From an uncultured Eubacteriales bacterium (GTDB lineage: Bacteria > Bacillota > Clostridia > Oscillospirales > Acutalibacteraceae), in NCBI GenBank assembly GCA_934394855.1, contig CAKRRH010000007.1, positions 1 through 64,000 on the forward strand: a DNA stretch of 64,000 nt, in the 5' to 3' direction. Position 1 is the stretch's first letter. Each line of letters opens with the position of its first letter. Below the pieces are notes generated by a model, which worked only from the letters and a program-made list of their open reading frames with translations, did not search any database and was not told where the DNA came from. The position numbers were made by a program, and so were the translations under genes. This document shows positions 8,067-17,184 of this stretch, piece by piece.

Positions 8067-8945
8067 ATGATTAAAAGCATGACCGGTTACGGCAGAGCTC
8101 AAAGAACGGTTGATAACATGGAGATCACCGCCGAAATTCGCTCGGTCAATCATCGGTATTTTGAATTTTCATCCCGAACTCCGAGAGCATTCGGGTTTTT
8201 GGACGACAAGCTGAAAAGCTATGTATCATCGAGAGTCACACGAGGCAAGGTCGAGGTTTATGTATCTGTCAATATGCTTGAATCCACCGCAACCTCGGTT
8301 ACCGTAAATATGCCGCTTGCAAAGGCTTATCATGACGCATTTTTGCAGATGTCTAATGAACTCGGAATCGAGAATTCTTTGTCTGTCAACGACATTGCGA
8401 GATTCCCCGACGTTTTGTCGGTTCATAAGGACGAAGAGGACGAACAGAAAATCGTTGACGCTGTAATTTCCGTTTTGTCCGAAGCGGTCGATAAATTTAT
8501 TCAAATGCGTGAGGTTGAGGGCGAAAAGCTTAAAGAAGATGTTTGCTCACGCTGCGACACGATTGAAAATTTTGTATCGCAGGTCGAAACCTTGTCAAAG
8601 CAGTCGGTTGTAACTTATCGTGACCGCCTTGAGGAGAAAATGAGGGAGTTGCTTGACGATAAGCAGGTGGACGAAACAAGGCTCATCACCGAAACGGCGA
8701 TTTTTGCCGATAAAATTGCGGTTGATGAAGAAACCGTCAGACTTCGCAGTCATATCAAACAGCTTAAACAGATGGTTTCGTCAAGCGAAGCCGTAGGAAG
8801 AAAGATTGACTTCCTTGTTCAGGAGATGAACCGTGAAACCAACACGATCGGCTCAAAATCGGTATCTGTCGAGATTACCCAAATCGTTGTAGACATGAAA
8901 TCCGAGATCGAAAAAATCAGAGAACAAATTCAGAACATTGAGTAA
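8067..8945 (+). CDS. yicC: YicC family endoribonuclease
   Basis: 292 residues starting MIKSMTGYGRA, the hallmark N-terminus of YicC (YloC) proteins. The C-terminal region (QEMNRETNTIGSKS) matches the DUF1732 segment. Members have been shown to be RNA endonucleases that act on small or structured RNAs. It is the first gene of the yicC-remA-gmk-rpoZ operon, downstream of a consensus promoter, with a GAGAGGA ribosome site. It is cytoplasmic, and its length is normal for the family. Confidence 0.93.
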   Translation: MIKSMTGYGRAQRTVDNMEITAEIRSVNHRYFEFSSRTPRAFGFLDDKLKSYVSSRVTRGKVEVYVSVNMLESTATSVTVNMPLAKAYHDAFLQMSNELGIENSLSVNDIARFPDVLSVHKDEEDEQKIVDAVISVLSEAVDKFIQMREVEGEKLKEDVCSRCDTIENFVSQVETLSKQSVVTYRDRLEEKMRELLDDKQVDETRLITETAIFADKIAVDEETVRLRSHIKQLKQMVSSSEAVGRKIDFLVQEMNRETNTIGSKSVSVEITQIVVDMKSEIEKIREQIQNIE

Positions 8946-8956
8946 GGACGGGATTT

Positions 8957-9220
8957 ATGAAACTGCTTAATATCGGATTCGGCAATTTAGTTAACGCCGA
9001 CCGAATCATCTCGGTGGTCAGTCCCGATTCCGCTCCGTCAAAGCGAATTGTCGCAGACGCAAAAATGAACTGCCGAATAATTGACGCAACGCAAGGCCGC
9101 AGAACAAGGGCAATCATTATCACCGACAGCGACCATGTAATTTTGAGTTATCTTCAAACCGAAACAATTGCCGCAAGGCTTTCGGGTAACCCGGAAATGG
9201 GGGTTGTTGTTGATGAATAA
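8957..9220 (+). CDS. remA: RemA-like extracellular matrix regulator (DUF370)
   Basis: 87 residues, the standard size for RemA/DUF370. It starts MKLLNIGFGN and contains the RIVADAK and TQGRRTRAII segments conserved in the family. RemA of Bacillus is a small ring-forming DNA-binding protein that activates matrix genes; its role in Clostridia is less clear. Its position between yicC and gmk is the classic Firmicutes arrangement. Its stop codon overlaps the gmk start (ATGAATAA), so the two are translationally coupled. Confidence 0.92.
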   Translation: MKLLNIGFGNLVNADRIISVVSPDSAPSKRIVADAKMNCRIIDATQGRRTRAIIITDSDHVILSYLQTETIAARLSGNPEMGVVVDE

Positions 9221-9836
9221 GGGTAATTTGTTCATCTTTTCGGGTCCTTCGGGAATCGGAAAAGACACCGTTTTAAAAGAGCTTTTAAAGGCTCATGAGA
9301 ACATTCGTCTGTCGATTTCGTCAATCACAAGAAATATGCGTGAGGGCGAGGTCGAGGGTGAGAAATATCATTTTATCAGCCGTGAGCAATTTGAAAAAAT
9401 GCTCGAAAATGACGAACTTCTTGAATATAACGAATATGTCGGAAACTACTACGGAACACCGAAAAAGCCTGTTTTTGACTGGCTCGAACAGGGCTATGAC
9501 GTCATTCTTGAAATTGATGTCAACGGCGCAATGAAGGTAATGGAAAAATGTCCCGAGGCTGTGAGTGTGTTCATGATGCCGACATCGATAAATGTTTTGC
9601 GTGAGCGCCTTAATAAAAGAGGCACGGAAGACAAAGCAACGATTGATAAACGCGTCAATCAAGCGCTCTATGAAATCGGCTGCGCCGACAAATACGACTA
9701 TGTATTTGTTAACGACGAGCTTCAAAAAGCCGTCGATGATTTATATGCTATCATCAGAGCAAACGCTCTGTTGAAAAATAATATGATTGATTTTATACAT
9801 GAGGTGGAGAAAAATGCTGAATCCTGCAATTGCTAA
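9213..9836 (+). CDS. gmk: Guanylate kinase
   Basis: 207 residues from ATG 9213, chosen because it overlaps the remA stop and follows GGGGGTTG; a longer upstream reading lies inside remA. The P-loop GPSGIGKDT (residues 11-19) is followed by SSITRNMREGEVEGEKYHF, the GMP-binding SxTR...G-E-G/D-Y segment. It converts GMP plus ATP to GDP, feeding GTP synthesis. Length is normal. Its 3' end overlaps the rpoZ start by 23 bp. Confidence 0.95.
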   Translation: MNKGNLFIFSGPSGIGKDTVLKELLKAHENIRLSISSITRNMREGEVEGEKYHFISREQFEKMLENDELLEYNEYVGNYYGTPKKPVFDWLEQGYDVILEIDVNGAMKVMEKCPEAVSVFMMPTSINVLRERLNKRGTEDKATIDKRVNQALYEIGCADKYDYVFVNDELQKAVDDLYAIIRANALLKNNMIDFIHEVEKNAESCNC

Positions 9837-9993
9837 ACTTATAAAAAACTATGACAGCCGTTATCAAATGGTAATCGATGTTGCAAATCTTGCCCGTCAC
9901 ATTGCTCAAAAGGCAGAGGACGAGGGAAGAATCTTGGTTAAAAAGCCGGTCGAGCTTGCATTTAACCAGCTTGCCGAGAATTATGACGACTAA
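9814..9993 (+). CDS. rpoZ: RNA polymerase omega subunit
   Basis: 59 residues starting MLNPAIAKLI, with ATG 9814 directly after the GAGGTGGAG ribosome site (9801-9809). The pattern (SRYQMVIDVANLARHIA, then KPVELAFNQL) is that of Gram-positive RpoZ, which stabilises beta-prime in RNA polymerase. The start lies inside the end of gmk, and a terminator follows at 10010. It is short but full length for the family. Confidence 0.9.
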   Translation: MLNPAIAKLIKNYDSRYQMVIDVANLARHIAQKAEDEGRILVKKPVELAFNQLAENYDD

Positions 9994-10009
9994 TTTGATA
10001 GACTAATTC

Positions 10010-10035
10010 AAAAGTCAGGGTAACGCCTGACTTTT
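10010..10035 (+). terminator. Terminator after rpoZ
   Basis: AAAAGTCAGG / CCTGACTTTT form a 10-bp stem with a six-base loop, ending the yicC-rpoZ operon. The T-run forms part of the second arm. Confidence 0.75.
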
Positions 10036-10108
10036 GCTGATATTTGGCGATTTTGTCAAATTTTAATTCGTTCGGTGGTTAATATATTTATGAAAGGCGG
10101 TGCGAATA

Positions 10109-12589
10109 ATGTCGATTAAGCCGATTATCGCAAGGGTTTATGTTGAACAGACAACTCTCGGTTTTGATAAAAAATTTGATTATTCCGTGCCGTTTGACAT
10201 GACTAATACCGTTAAAATCGGTTGCAGAGTGTTGGTTCCGTTTGGCCGTGCGAATAAAAAGCGAATCGGCGTCGTTGTTGACATTGTGACAATGGACGAG
10301 CGTGATGTTAAGGTAGTAAAGCCTATCTCATCAGTCGTTGACAAACAACCGCTGATAACGGACGAGATGCTAAAGCTCGCCGAGTTTTTAAGCGAACGCT
10401 GTTTTTGCACATTCTATGACGCAATTCGCCCGATGCTGCCGCTTGGCATAAATGTCAACATAATCTCAATGATAACCGTGCCTGAAAAATTGCCGTCGGG
10501 AATTGAATTTTCACCCGAACAGCAACGAATATTCGATACTGTGGCAAAATCGAAAAACGGCGTAAAATATGACCGTTTGTGCGAGATTTTCGGGCTTGAT
10601 GAAAATGCCGCAATCATTAAAGATATGCTAAGCGGTGGAATGCTTTGCCGAACAGACGACGCTGTTCGCAAGGTCGGCGACGCAAGTGTGAAAATGGTGC
10701 GGCTGAATGAGGATATGTTTGACAGCGCTGATGATGAAATAAAATTAACCCCGAAACAGCGGTTGGTCTATGATTTTTTATCGGATGCAAAAGCCGCATC
10801 TATTAAGGAAGTATGCTATTTTACAGGGGTCACGACCGCCGTTGTAACTGCGCTTATCAAAAAAGATATTCTCATCAGCTTTGAAAATGAGGTCTATCGC
10901 AGTCCCTATGAAACAATAGGCGAGGGCGTTCGGCGTGATATTATTCTGTCCGATGAACAAAACGCCGCTTATCAAGGACTTTGTGAAGTAAGAAAAAAAT
11001 GCGATAGCGATAAATCGGGTCAGGCGGCGTTATTATATGGCGTTACGGGTTCGGGAAAAACGCAGGTCTTTCTGAAGCTTATCGATGATGTGATCGATGA
11101 AGGTCTCGGCGTAATCGTAATGGTGCCCGAAATCGCTCTGACCCCACAGACGATGAGTATATTTCAGCGCAGGTACGGCAACCGAGTCGCAATTTTTCAT
11201 TCGGCAATGAGCGTCGGTCAGCGAACAGATGAATGGAAAAGGGTAAAGCGGGGAGAAGCAAAAATCGCAATCGGCACCCGTTCTGCCGTTTTTGCTCCGT
11301 TTGACAAGCTCGGACTCATCATCATGGACGAAGAACAGGAGCATACCTATAAATCCGAAAGCACTCCGAGATATTCGGCAAAGGACGCCGCAAAATTTCG
11401 GTGCATATATAATAATTGTTTATTCTTAATGGCGTCGGCAACGCCGAGCATTGAAACATTTTCGCTTGCAAAATCGGGCAAAATACCGTTTTTTACAATG
11501 AAACAGCGATATGGCAATGTTCACCTACCGAAGGTCAAAACGGTCAACATGAAACAGCAGTACATGAAAGGCAATTTCGGAATTTTGTCCGACGAGCTGT
11601 GTAATTCGTTGTCGGCTGTATTTCATGAGGGCAAGCAGTCGATTCTTTTGCTAAACCGCCGCGGCTACAATGTGTTTGTGTCATGCCGCAACTGCGGCAA
11701 TGTCAAAACCTGCCCAAACTGCTCAATATCATTAACATATCATTCCGCAAACAATCGGCTGATGTGTCATTATTGCGGATATTCTGAACCGTTTTCGGAA
11801 AAATGCGATAAATGCGGCGATAAGCAAATCAGACTGTCGGGCTATGGCACGCAAAAGGTGGAGGAAGAGCTGTCGCTCATCTTTCCGAAAGCAAGAATTT
11901 TGCGAATGGATGCTGACACGACAATGCACCGATTTGCCCATGAGAAAAAGCTGACGGCTTTTGCAAACGGCGAATATGACATTATGGTCGGAACGCAAAT
12001 GGTCGCAAAGGGACTTGATTTTCCGAATGTCACATTGGTAGGCGTGATAAATGCCGATCAATCGCTCTATTCGGGTGATTTCCGTTCAGCCGAGCGCACA
12101 TTTTCATTGCTCACCCAGGTGATCGGAAGATCGGGCAGGGGCGAAGATGAAGGCGAAGCGATCATTCAGACGATCACACCCGAAAACGAAATCATTTGGC
12201 TGTCGGCAAAACAGGATTATGATGAATTTTTCAATACCGAAATATTGACCCGAAAACTGCTGAAATATCCGCCGTATTGCAATTTGTGCGTGGTTGGTTT
12301 TATCGGCGAGGACAGAAGTTTGGTTGAAAATTGCGCCAACTACTTTTTTGAGAGATTAACCTCATCTCTTAAATCCGATTACAGCGATGTCAAAACGATA
12401 ATACTCGGTCCTTCAACCGCGCAAGTGCCGAAGGTCAGCAACAAATATCGCTATCGGATGATAATGAAATGTCGGTCAAACAGCCGATTGAGACAGCTTG
12501 TTCGAGAGTTGATTACTTCGGTGATGAATATAAATAAATATAAAAATGTAACTGTTTTTGCGGACATTGATCCTGAAAACATACTTTAG
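10109..12589 (+). CDS. priA: Primosomal replication restart helicase PriA
   Basis: About 826 residues from ATG 10109, which has the ribosome site AAAGGCGG eight bases upstream (an earlier GTG falls in that site). It has an N-terminal DNA-binding region, a Walker A motif GVTGSGKT (about 311-318), a DEEQEH Walker B box (about 405), and a zinc region of CxxC pairs (CRNCGN, CPNC, CHYC, CDKC, about 526-572) inserted before the second helicase lobe with GRSGRG. PriA reloads the replicative helicase at stalled forks. It is the first gene of a run (priA-def-fmt-rsmB-rlmN-stp-prkC-rsgA) with small gaps, probably one long transcript. Confidence 0.95.
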   Translation: MSIKPIIARVYVEQTTLGFDKKFDYSVPFDMTNTVKIGCRVLVPFGRANKKRIGVVVDIVTMDERDVKVVKPISSVVDKQPLITDEMLKLAEFLSERCFCTFYDAIRPMLPLGINVNIISMITVPEKLPSGIEFSPEQQRIFDTVAKSKNGVKYDRLCEIFGLDENAAIIKDMLSGGMLCRTDDAVRKVGDASVKMVRLNEDMFDSADDEIKLTPKQRLVYDFLSDAKAASIKEVCYFTGVTTAVVTALIKKDILISFENEVYRSPYETIGEGVRRDIILSDEQNAAYQGLCEVRKKCDSDKSGQAALLYGVTGSGKTQVFLKLIDDVIDEGLGVIVMVPEIALTPQTMSIFQRRYGNRVAIFHSAMSVGQRTDEWKRVKRGEAKIAIGTRSAVFAPFDKLGLIIMDEEQEHTYKSESTPRYSAKDAAKFRCIYNNCLFLMASATPSIETFSLAKSGKIPFFTMKQRYGNVHLPKVKTVNMKQQYMKGNFGILSDELCNSLSAVFHEGKQSILLLNRRGYNVFVSCRNCGNVKTCPNCSISLTYHSANNRLMCHYCGYSEPFSEKCDKCGDKQIRLSGYGTQKVEEELSLIFPKARILRMDADTTMHRFAHEKKLTAFANGEYDIMVGTQMVAKGLDFPNVTLVGVINADQSLYSGDFRSAERTFSLLTQVIGRSGRGEDEGEAIIQTITPENEIIWLSAKQDYDEFFNTEILTRKLLKYPPYCNLCVVGFIGEDRSLVENCANYFFERLTSSLKSDYSDVKTIILGPSTAQVPKVSNKYRYRMIMKCRSNSRLRQLVRELITSVMNINKYKNVTVFADIDPENIL

Positions 12590-12606
12590 GAAATGGTGAT
12601 TAGATT

Positions 12607-13071
12607 ATGGCAATCAGAGAAATTGTTAAAGTCGGCGACGAAGTGCTGACGAAAAAATGCCGTGTTCAGGAAAAATTTGACGAGCGACTTCACAACCTGC
12701 TTGACGATATGTATGAAACATTGCAGGCGGCAAACGGAGTCGGTCTTGCGGCGCCGCAAATCGGTCTGCTTCGCAGAATCTGCATTGTTGACATCGGTGA
12801 CGATGACGGTCTTGTTGAACTCATAAACCCTGAAATAATCGAAGCTTCAGGCTCACAGCGCGACTGTGAGGGCTGCCTTTCGGCACCTGGCAGATGGGGC
12901 TATGTTACCCGTCCAAATAAAGTAACCGTCAAAGCGCAGGACAGAAACGGCAAAGAATTTACAATCACGGGCGAAGGACTTAAGGCTCGTGCATTTTGCC
13001 ATGAGATCGACCATCTTGACGGAATCATGTTCCTGTCAAAGGTTGATGAATTTGTCGAAGTTGACGACTAA
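12607..13071 (+). CDS. def: Peptide deformylase
   Basis: 154 residues with all three deformylase motifs: GVGLAAPQIG (44-53), EGCLS (88-92) and HEIDH (132-136). The metal ligands are Cys90, His132 and His136, with Glu133 catalytic. It removes the formyl group from nascent proteins. It lies directly before fmt, which adds the formyl group to initiator tRNA, the usual pairing. The length fits the short type-1 Clostridia form. Confidence 0.95.
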   Translation: MAIREIVKVGDEVLTKKCRVQEKFDERLHNLLDDMYETLQAANGVGLAAPQIGLLRRICIVDIGDDDGLVELINPEIIEASGSQRDCEGCLSAPGRWGYVTRPNKVTVKAQDRNGKEFTITGEGLKARAFCHEIDHLDGIMFLSKVDEFVEVDD

Positions 13072-13090
13072 AGTTTAAGGAGCTCGTGAT

Positions 13091-14014
13091 ATGAAAACAG
13101 TATTTATGGGTACACCCGACTTTGCCGTGCCGTGTTTGGAAAAGCTGATTGAATGCGGTCATGAGGTTGCGGCAGTCTTTACTCAACCAGACAAGCCGGT
13201 TGGCAGAAAGCATATTTTAACACCTCCCGAAGTAAAGGTATGTGCGTTAAGTCACAACATTCCCGTATATCAGCCCGAATCCGTTAAAAAGGACGACACA
13301 GCATTTAATATAATCAAAGCTATTGACCCCGATGTTTGCGTTGTTGTGGCATACGGCAAGATTTTGCCGAAATCAATTCTTGAACTGCCGAAATACGGCT
13401 GCATAAATGTTCATGCGTCGCTTTTGCCGAAATTCAGGGGTGCGTCGCCTGTGCAATGGGCGATTCGCTGCGGCGAAAGCAAAACCGGTGTTTCCACAAT
13501 GCTGCTTGATGAGGGCATGGATACGGGCGATGTTTTGCTGAAATCCGAGTGCGACATCACAAAAGAGGATACTGCGGAAACATTGTTTGATAAATTATCT
13601 CCAATGGGCGCAGATTTGCTGATAAAAACACTCGACGGGCTCGAAAAAAGCAAGATTACGCCGACACCGCAAAATGAAGCGGACGCAAGCTATGCGCCGA
13701 TTATAAAAAAAGAGGACGCATTGATCGATTTTAGCAAGAATGCCGATGAAATTGACTGCATAATCAGAGGACTTCACATTTGGCCTGTTGCCTACACTTA
13801 TGTCAATGACAAACGGCTGAAAATATATTCGGCAAATGTAATTAAGGCAGAAAAAGGGGAATGCGGCGAGATTTTGTCACAAAATGGCGCAATTACCGTA
13901 AAATGCGGCGGTGACAGTGCAATCGAAATTACGGATTTGCAGCTTGAAGGCTCAAAGAGAATGCTTGCCCGTGACTTTTTAAACGGAAGAAAGCTTGATG
14001 TTGATAAACTTTAA
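13091..14014 (+). CDS. fmt: Methionyl-tRNA formyltransferase
   Basis: 307 residues starting MKTVFMGTPDFAVP, the conserved N-terminus. The NVHASLLPKFRGASP segment holds the Asn and His of the catalytic triad, and LLDEGMDTGD supplies the Asp. A C-terminal OB-like tRNA-binding domain follows. It transfers formyl from 10-formyl-THF to Met-tRNA-fMet. It sits 19 bp after def and shares its transcript. Ribosome site AAGGAGC. Confidence 0.95.
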   Translation: MKTVFMGTPDFAVPCLEKLIECGHEVAAVFTQPDKPVGRKHILTPPEVKVCALSHNIPVYQPESVKKDDTAFNIIKAIDPDVCVVVAYGKILPKSILELPKYGCINVHASLLPKFRGASPVQWAIRCGESKTGVSTMLLDEGMDTGDVLLKSECDITKEDTAETLFDKLSPMGADLLIKTLDGLEKSKITPTPQNEADASYAPIIKKEDALIDFSKNADEIDCIIRGLHIWPVAYTYVNDKRLKIYSANVIKAEKGECGEILSQNGAITVKCGGDSAIEITDLQLEGSKRMLARDFLNGRKLDVDKL

Positions 14015-14032
14015 GGTAAGGTAAAATATTAT

Positions 14033-15355
14033 ATGCCAAATGCACGAATAACAGCAATTAAAGCCCTTATTAAAACCGAAAACGATGAGGGCTATTCCAA
14101 TATTGTAATTGACAAAGCGCTCGATAATGATAATTTGTCAAGGCTTGACAGAGCCTTTGCAAGCGCATTGTTTTATGGCGTTTTGGAACGCAAAATCACG
14201 CTTGATTACATTCTTTCAAAATATCTGAAAAATCCTGTTGAGAAAACCGACATAACCGTTTTGACAATTTTGAGATGCGGAATCTATCAGCTGAAATTTA
14301 TGGACAAGGTTCCCGATAATGCAGCGGTGAACGAGTCGGTGAAATGCGCCGTTTCATTGAAAAAGCACAGCGCAAAGGGATTTGTCAATGCTGTTCTTCG
14401 TTCGTTCATTCGTGACTCAAAGCTCGTCAAAGCGCCGAAAACCGAGCTTGAAACGCTCTCGGTCAAATATTCCGTTCCGATGTGGCTTGTAAAATCATAT
14501 ATTAACGATTTCGGCAAAGAACGAGCTGAGAAAATCATGGCAGCATTTCTTCGTTCGGATTATCTGTCGATTCGTGTTAATACTCGAAAAATCGGAACGG
14601 ATAAATTCCTTGAAAGACTGTTGTCGGACGGATATAATGCCAAACTGTCCGAAATTTGCGAGGACGCAATTATCATTAAATCATCGGGTAAAATCGAAGA
14701 TATATATGGATTTAAGCAAGGTTATTTTCATGTTCAGGATGTTGCTTCGCAGCTATGTGCAAAAGCGCTATCTGTCGGAGAGAATGACAGTGTGCTTGAT
14801 GTGTGCGCAGCACCCGGCGGAAAGAGTTTTACGATTGCCGAGATGACCGATAAATCAGTCACGGCTTGCGATTTATATGAGCATAAAATCAAGCTCATTG
14901 AATCGGGGGCAAAAAGACTTGGGCTTGACAACATAAAAGCGATTGTGAATGATGCATCAAAGCCTAATGAGAATTTTGTCGAATTTGACAGAGTTTTATG
15001 CGATTTGCCTTGTTCCGGGTTAGGAATTTTGGGCAAAAAGCCGGAAATTCGTTACAAAAATGTTACCTTTCTTGACAAATTGCCCTCAATACAGTATCAT
15101 TTATTAGAAGTATCATCGAGATATGTTGCAAAGGGCGGTCTGCTCATATATTCGACCTGCACACTTCGTCATGAAGAAAACCATGATGTTGCAAACAGGT
15201 TCTTAAACGAGCACCCCGAATTTGAGGCGGTCGAGATTTTGCCTCAGATTAAACGGGAGATCGATGAACCGAAAAATATGCTCACACTCATGCCGTATCT
15301 TTACAATACCGACGGATTTTTCATTTCATGTTTCAGAAAGAGAGGGTCAGAATGA
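14033..15355 (+). CDS. rsmB: 16S rRNA (cytosine(967)-C(5))-methyltransferase RsmB
   Basis: 440 residues. The N-terminal NusB-like RNA-binding domain (about 1-140) is followed by a SAM-binding Rossmann domain with LDVCAAPGGKS (about 262-272), DLPCSG (the first catalytic Cys, in motif IV) and YSTCTL (the second Cys, in motif VI). It methylates C967 of 16S rRNA. The stop overlaps the rlmN start (ATGA), so the two are coupled. Length is typical. Confidence 0.93.
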   Translation: MPNARITAIKALIKTENDEGYSNIVIDKALDNDNLSRLDRAFASALFYGVLERKITLDYILSKYLKNPVEKTDITVLTILRCGIYQLKFMDKVPDNAAVNESVKCAVSLKKHSAKGFVNAVLRSFIRDSKLVKAPKTELETLSVKYSVPMWLVKSYINDFGKERAEKIMAAFLRSDYLSIRVNTRKIGTDKFLERLLSDGYNAKLSEICEDAIIIKSSGKIEDIYGFKQGYFHVQDVASQLCAKALSVGENDSVLDVCAAPGGKSFTIAEMTDKSVTACDLYEHKIKLIESGAKRLGLDNIKAIVNDASKPNENFVEFDRVLCDLPCSGLGILGKKPEIRYKNVTFLDKLPSIQYHLLEVSSRYVAKGGLLIYSTCTLRHEENHDVANRFLNEHPEFEAVEILPQIKREIDEPKNMLTLMPYLYNTDGFFISCFRKRGSE

Positions 15356-16377
15356 ACGATTTAAAATCGATGACCTTTGATGAAATTGAAAATATTTGCG
15401 TTGGGTTGGGACTGAAAAAATTTCGTGCAAAGCAGATTTATGGCTGGCTTTGCAAAGGCGTTGACGATTTTTCTCAAATGACCAATCTGCCTAAAGCAGA
15501 TCTTGAGCTTCTTAAAAAAGATTATTTCATTTCGTCTGCGAAAATCGAGCAAAAATTCACTTCAAAAATCGACGACACGGTTAAATATCTGTATAAGATG
15601 TATGACGGTGAGTTCATTGAGTCGGTCGTGATGAAATATAAGCACGGCTGGTCGATTTGCGTATCAACTCAGGTCGGTTGTGCAATGGGCTGCAAATTTT
15701 GCGCATCAACTTTAAACGGCAAAAAGCGCGATTTGCTTGCAGGAGAGATTCTTTCTCAAATATTTACGGCGCAAAATGACCTGTCAATCAGAATATCGAA
15801 TGTCGTGCTCATGGGAATGGGCGAGCCGCTCGATAATTATGATAATGTTCTGCGTTTTTTGCATTTGGTGTCAAACGACGACGGACTGAACATCGGAATG
15901 CGTCATATTTCGCTTTCAACCTGCGGACTCGTTGACATGATCGAAAAGCTGGCAGAAGAGGGATTGCAGCTGACGCTTTCGGTTTCGCTTCATGCACCTA
16001 ATGATGAAATCCGAGATAAATTCATGCCGATAAATCATAAATATAATGTATCTGAGTTGATTTCGGCGTGCAAAAGATATATTGACAAGACAGGACGCAG
16101 AATCAGCTTTGAATATTCGCTGATTAAGGGCGTTAATGATTCGATTGAATGTGCTGATGAATTAACACGGCTTTTGTCGGGTATGCTGTGTCATATAAAC
16201 CTGATTCCGGTAAATCCTGTCAAGGAACGAGGACTTTCTCACCCGACAATGCAAAATGTATATAAATTTGAAAAGCGGCTGATTGATAACGGCATGAACG
16301 CTACAATCAGAAGAACGCTCGGCGCTGACATTTCCGCTTCCTGCGGTCAGCTCAGAGCAAAGCATGATAAATCATAA
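15352..16377 (+). CDS. rlmN: 23S rRNA/tRNA (adenine-C2)-methyltransferase RlmN
   Basis: 341 residues from ATG 15352, which overlaps the rsmB stop and follows AGAGAGG. The radical SAM motif GCAMGCKFC (about 110-117) binds the cluster. A Cys in SCGQL near residue 331 and one in LSTCG are the methyl-carrying and resolving cysteines. It methylates A2503 of 23S rRNA and A37 of some tRNAs. Position after rsmB and before the PP2C/PASTA kinase pair is conserved in Firmicutes. Confidence 0.95.
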   Translation: MNDLKSMTFDEIENICVGLGLKKFRAKQIYGWLCKGVDDFSQMTNLPKADLELLKKDYFISSAKIEQKFTSKIDDTVKYLYKMYDGEFIESVVMKYKHGWSICVSTQVGCAMGCKFCASTLNGKKRDLLAGEILSQIFTAQNDLSIRISNVVLMGMGEPLDNYDNVLRFLHLVSNDDGLNIGMRHISLSTCGLVDMIEKLAEEGLQLTLSVSLHAPNDEIRDKFMPINHKYNVSELISACKRYIDKTGRRISFEYSLIKGVNDSIECADELTRLLSGMLCHINLIPVNPVKERGLSHPTMQNVYKFEKRLIDNGMNATIRRTLGADISASCGQLRAKHDKS

Positions 16378-16416
16378 TTCGGATAAAAATATTAGGAGAG
16401 GAGTGGTGTTTAAGTC

Positions 16417-17148
16417 ATGATTATTTCCGGTTCGACCGATGTCGGAAAAAAGCGGGATAATAACCAAGATTGCTTTGAGATATGTGCATTGTCCGACTTT
16501 TGTTCGCTCATGGTCGTTTGTGACGGAATGGGCGGTGCAAACGGCGGAAACATTGCAAGCACGCTTGCGAGAGATACGATCGTCAAACAAATCAAAGCGC
16601 AATATAATCAAAACATGAACGGCCGCTCAATTAAAAATATGCTCATCTCCGCAGTTACTGCTGCAAACATTACGGTGTTTGATAAATCATTGTCGGTGTC
16701 GTCGCTTTCGGGCATGGGAACTACAACGGTTGCAGTCATCATCTCAAAAGGCGAAGCATATATCGCTCATGTCGGCGATTCAAGAGCATATCTCATTAAC
16801 ACAGCGGCTCACAGCATTGAGCAGATCACGACCGACCACTCAATCGTTCAGATGATGGTTGAAACAGGGCAGATCACAAGCGTTGAAGCAAAGGTTCATC
16901 CGAAACGAAACATAATCACACGAGCAATCGGCGTTAATGATAATGTAAAGGTCGATTTTTCAGAACGGCCTGTCGGCGCGGATGAAAAAATATTACTGTG
17001 TTCGGACGGACTTTCTAACTTTGTTTCAAATGATGTGATTATGAACACACTTTGTGCAAACAGCGGCAAGGATGCTGTTAATATATTGATTGATGAAGCC
17101 AATGCAAACGGCGGCGGCGATAATATTACTGTTGTGATAGCAGAATGA
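16417..17148 (+). CDS. stp: PP2C-type serine/threonine phosphatase (Stp/PrpC)
   Basis: 243 residues. PP2C metal-binding motifs are present: an early RDNNQD, VCDGMGG (metal Asp), GDSRAYL, and a late GGGDNITVV. It dephosphorylates targets of the adjacent PASTA kinase PrkC and acts in the cytoplasm. A strong AGGAGAGGAGTGG site lies upstream, though some 12 nt from the ATG. No cysteine or membrane features. The pair stp-prkC is conserved next to rlmN. Confidence 0.94.
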   Translation: MIISGSTDVGKKRDNNQDCFEICALSDFCSLMVVCDGMGGANGGNIASTLARDTIVKQIKAQYNQNMNGRSIKNMLISAVTAANITVFDKSLSVSSLSGMGTTTVAVIISKGEAYIAHVGDSRAYLINTAAHSIEQITTDHSIVQMMVETGQITSVEAKVHPKRNIITRAIGVNDNVKVDFSERPVGADEKILLCSDGLSNFVSNDVIMNTLCANSGKDAVNILIDEANANGGGDNITVVIAE

Positions 17149-17184
17149 TAGTTTTACCCATGCGAAAGGAAAGGTATTTTGTAT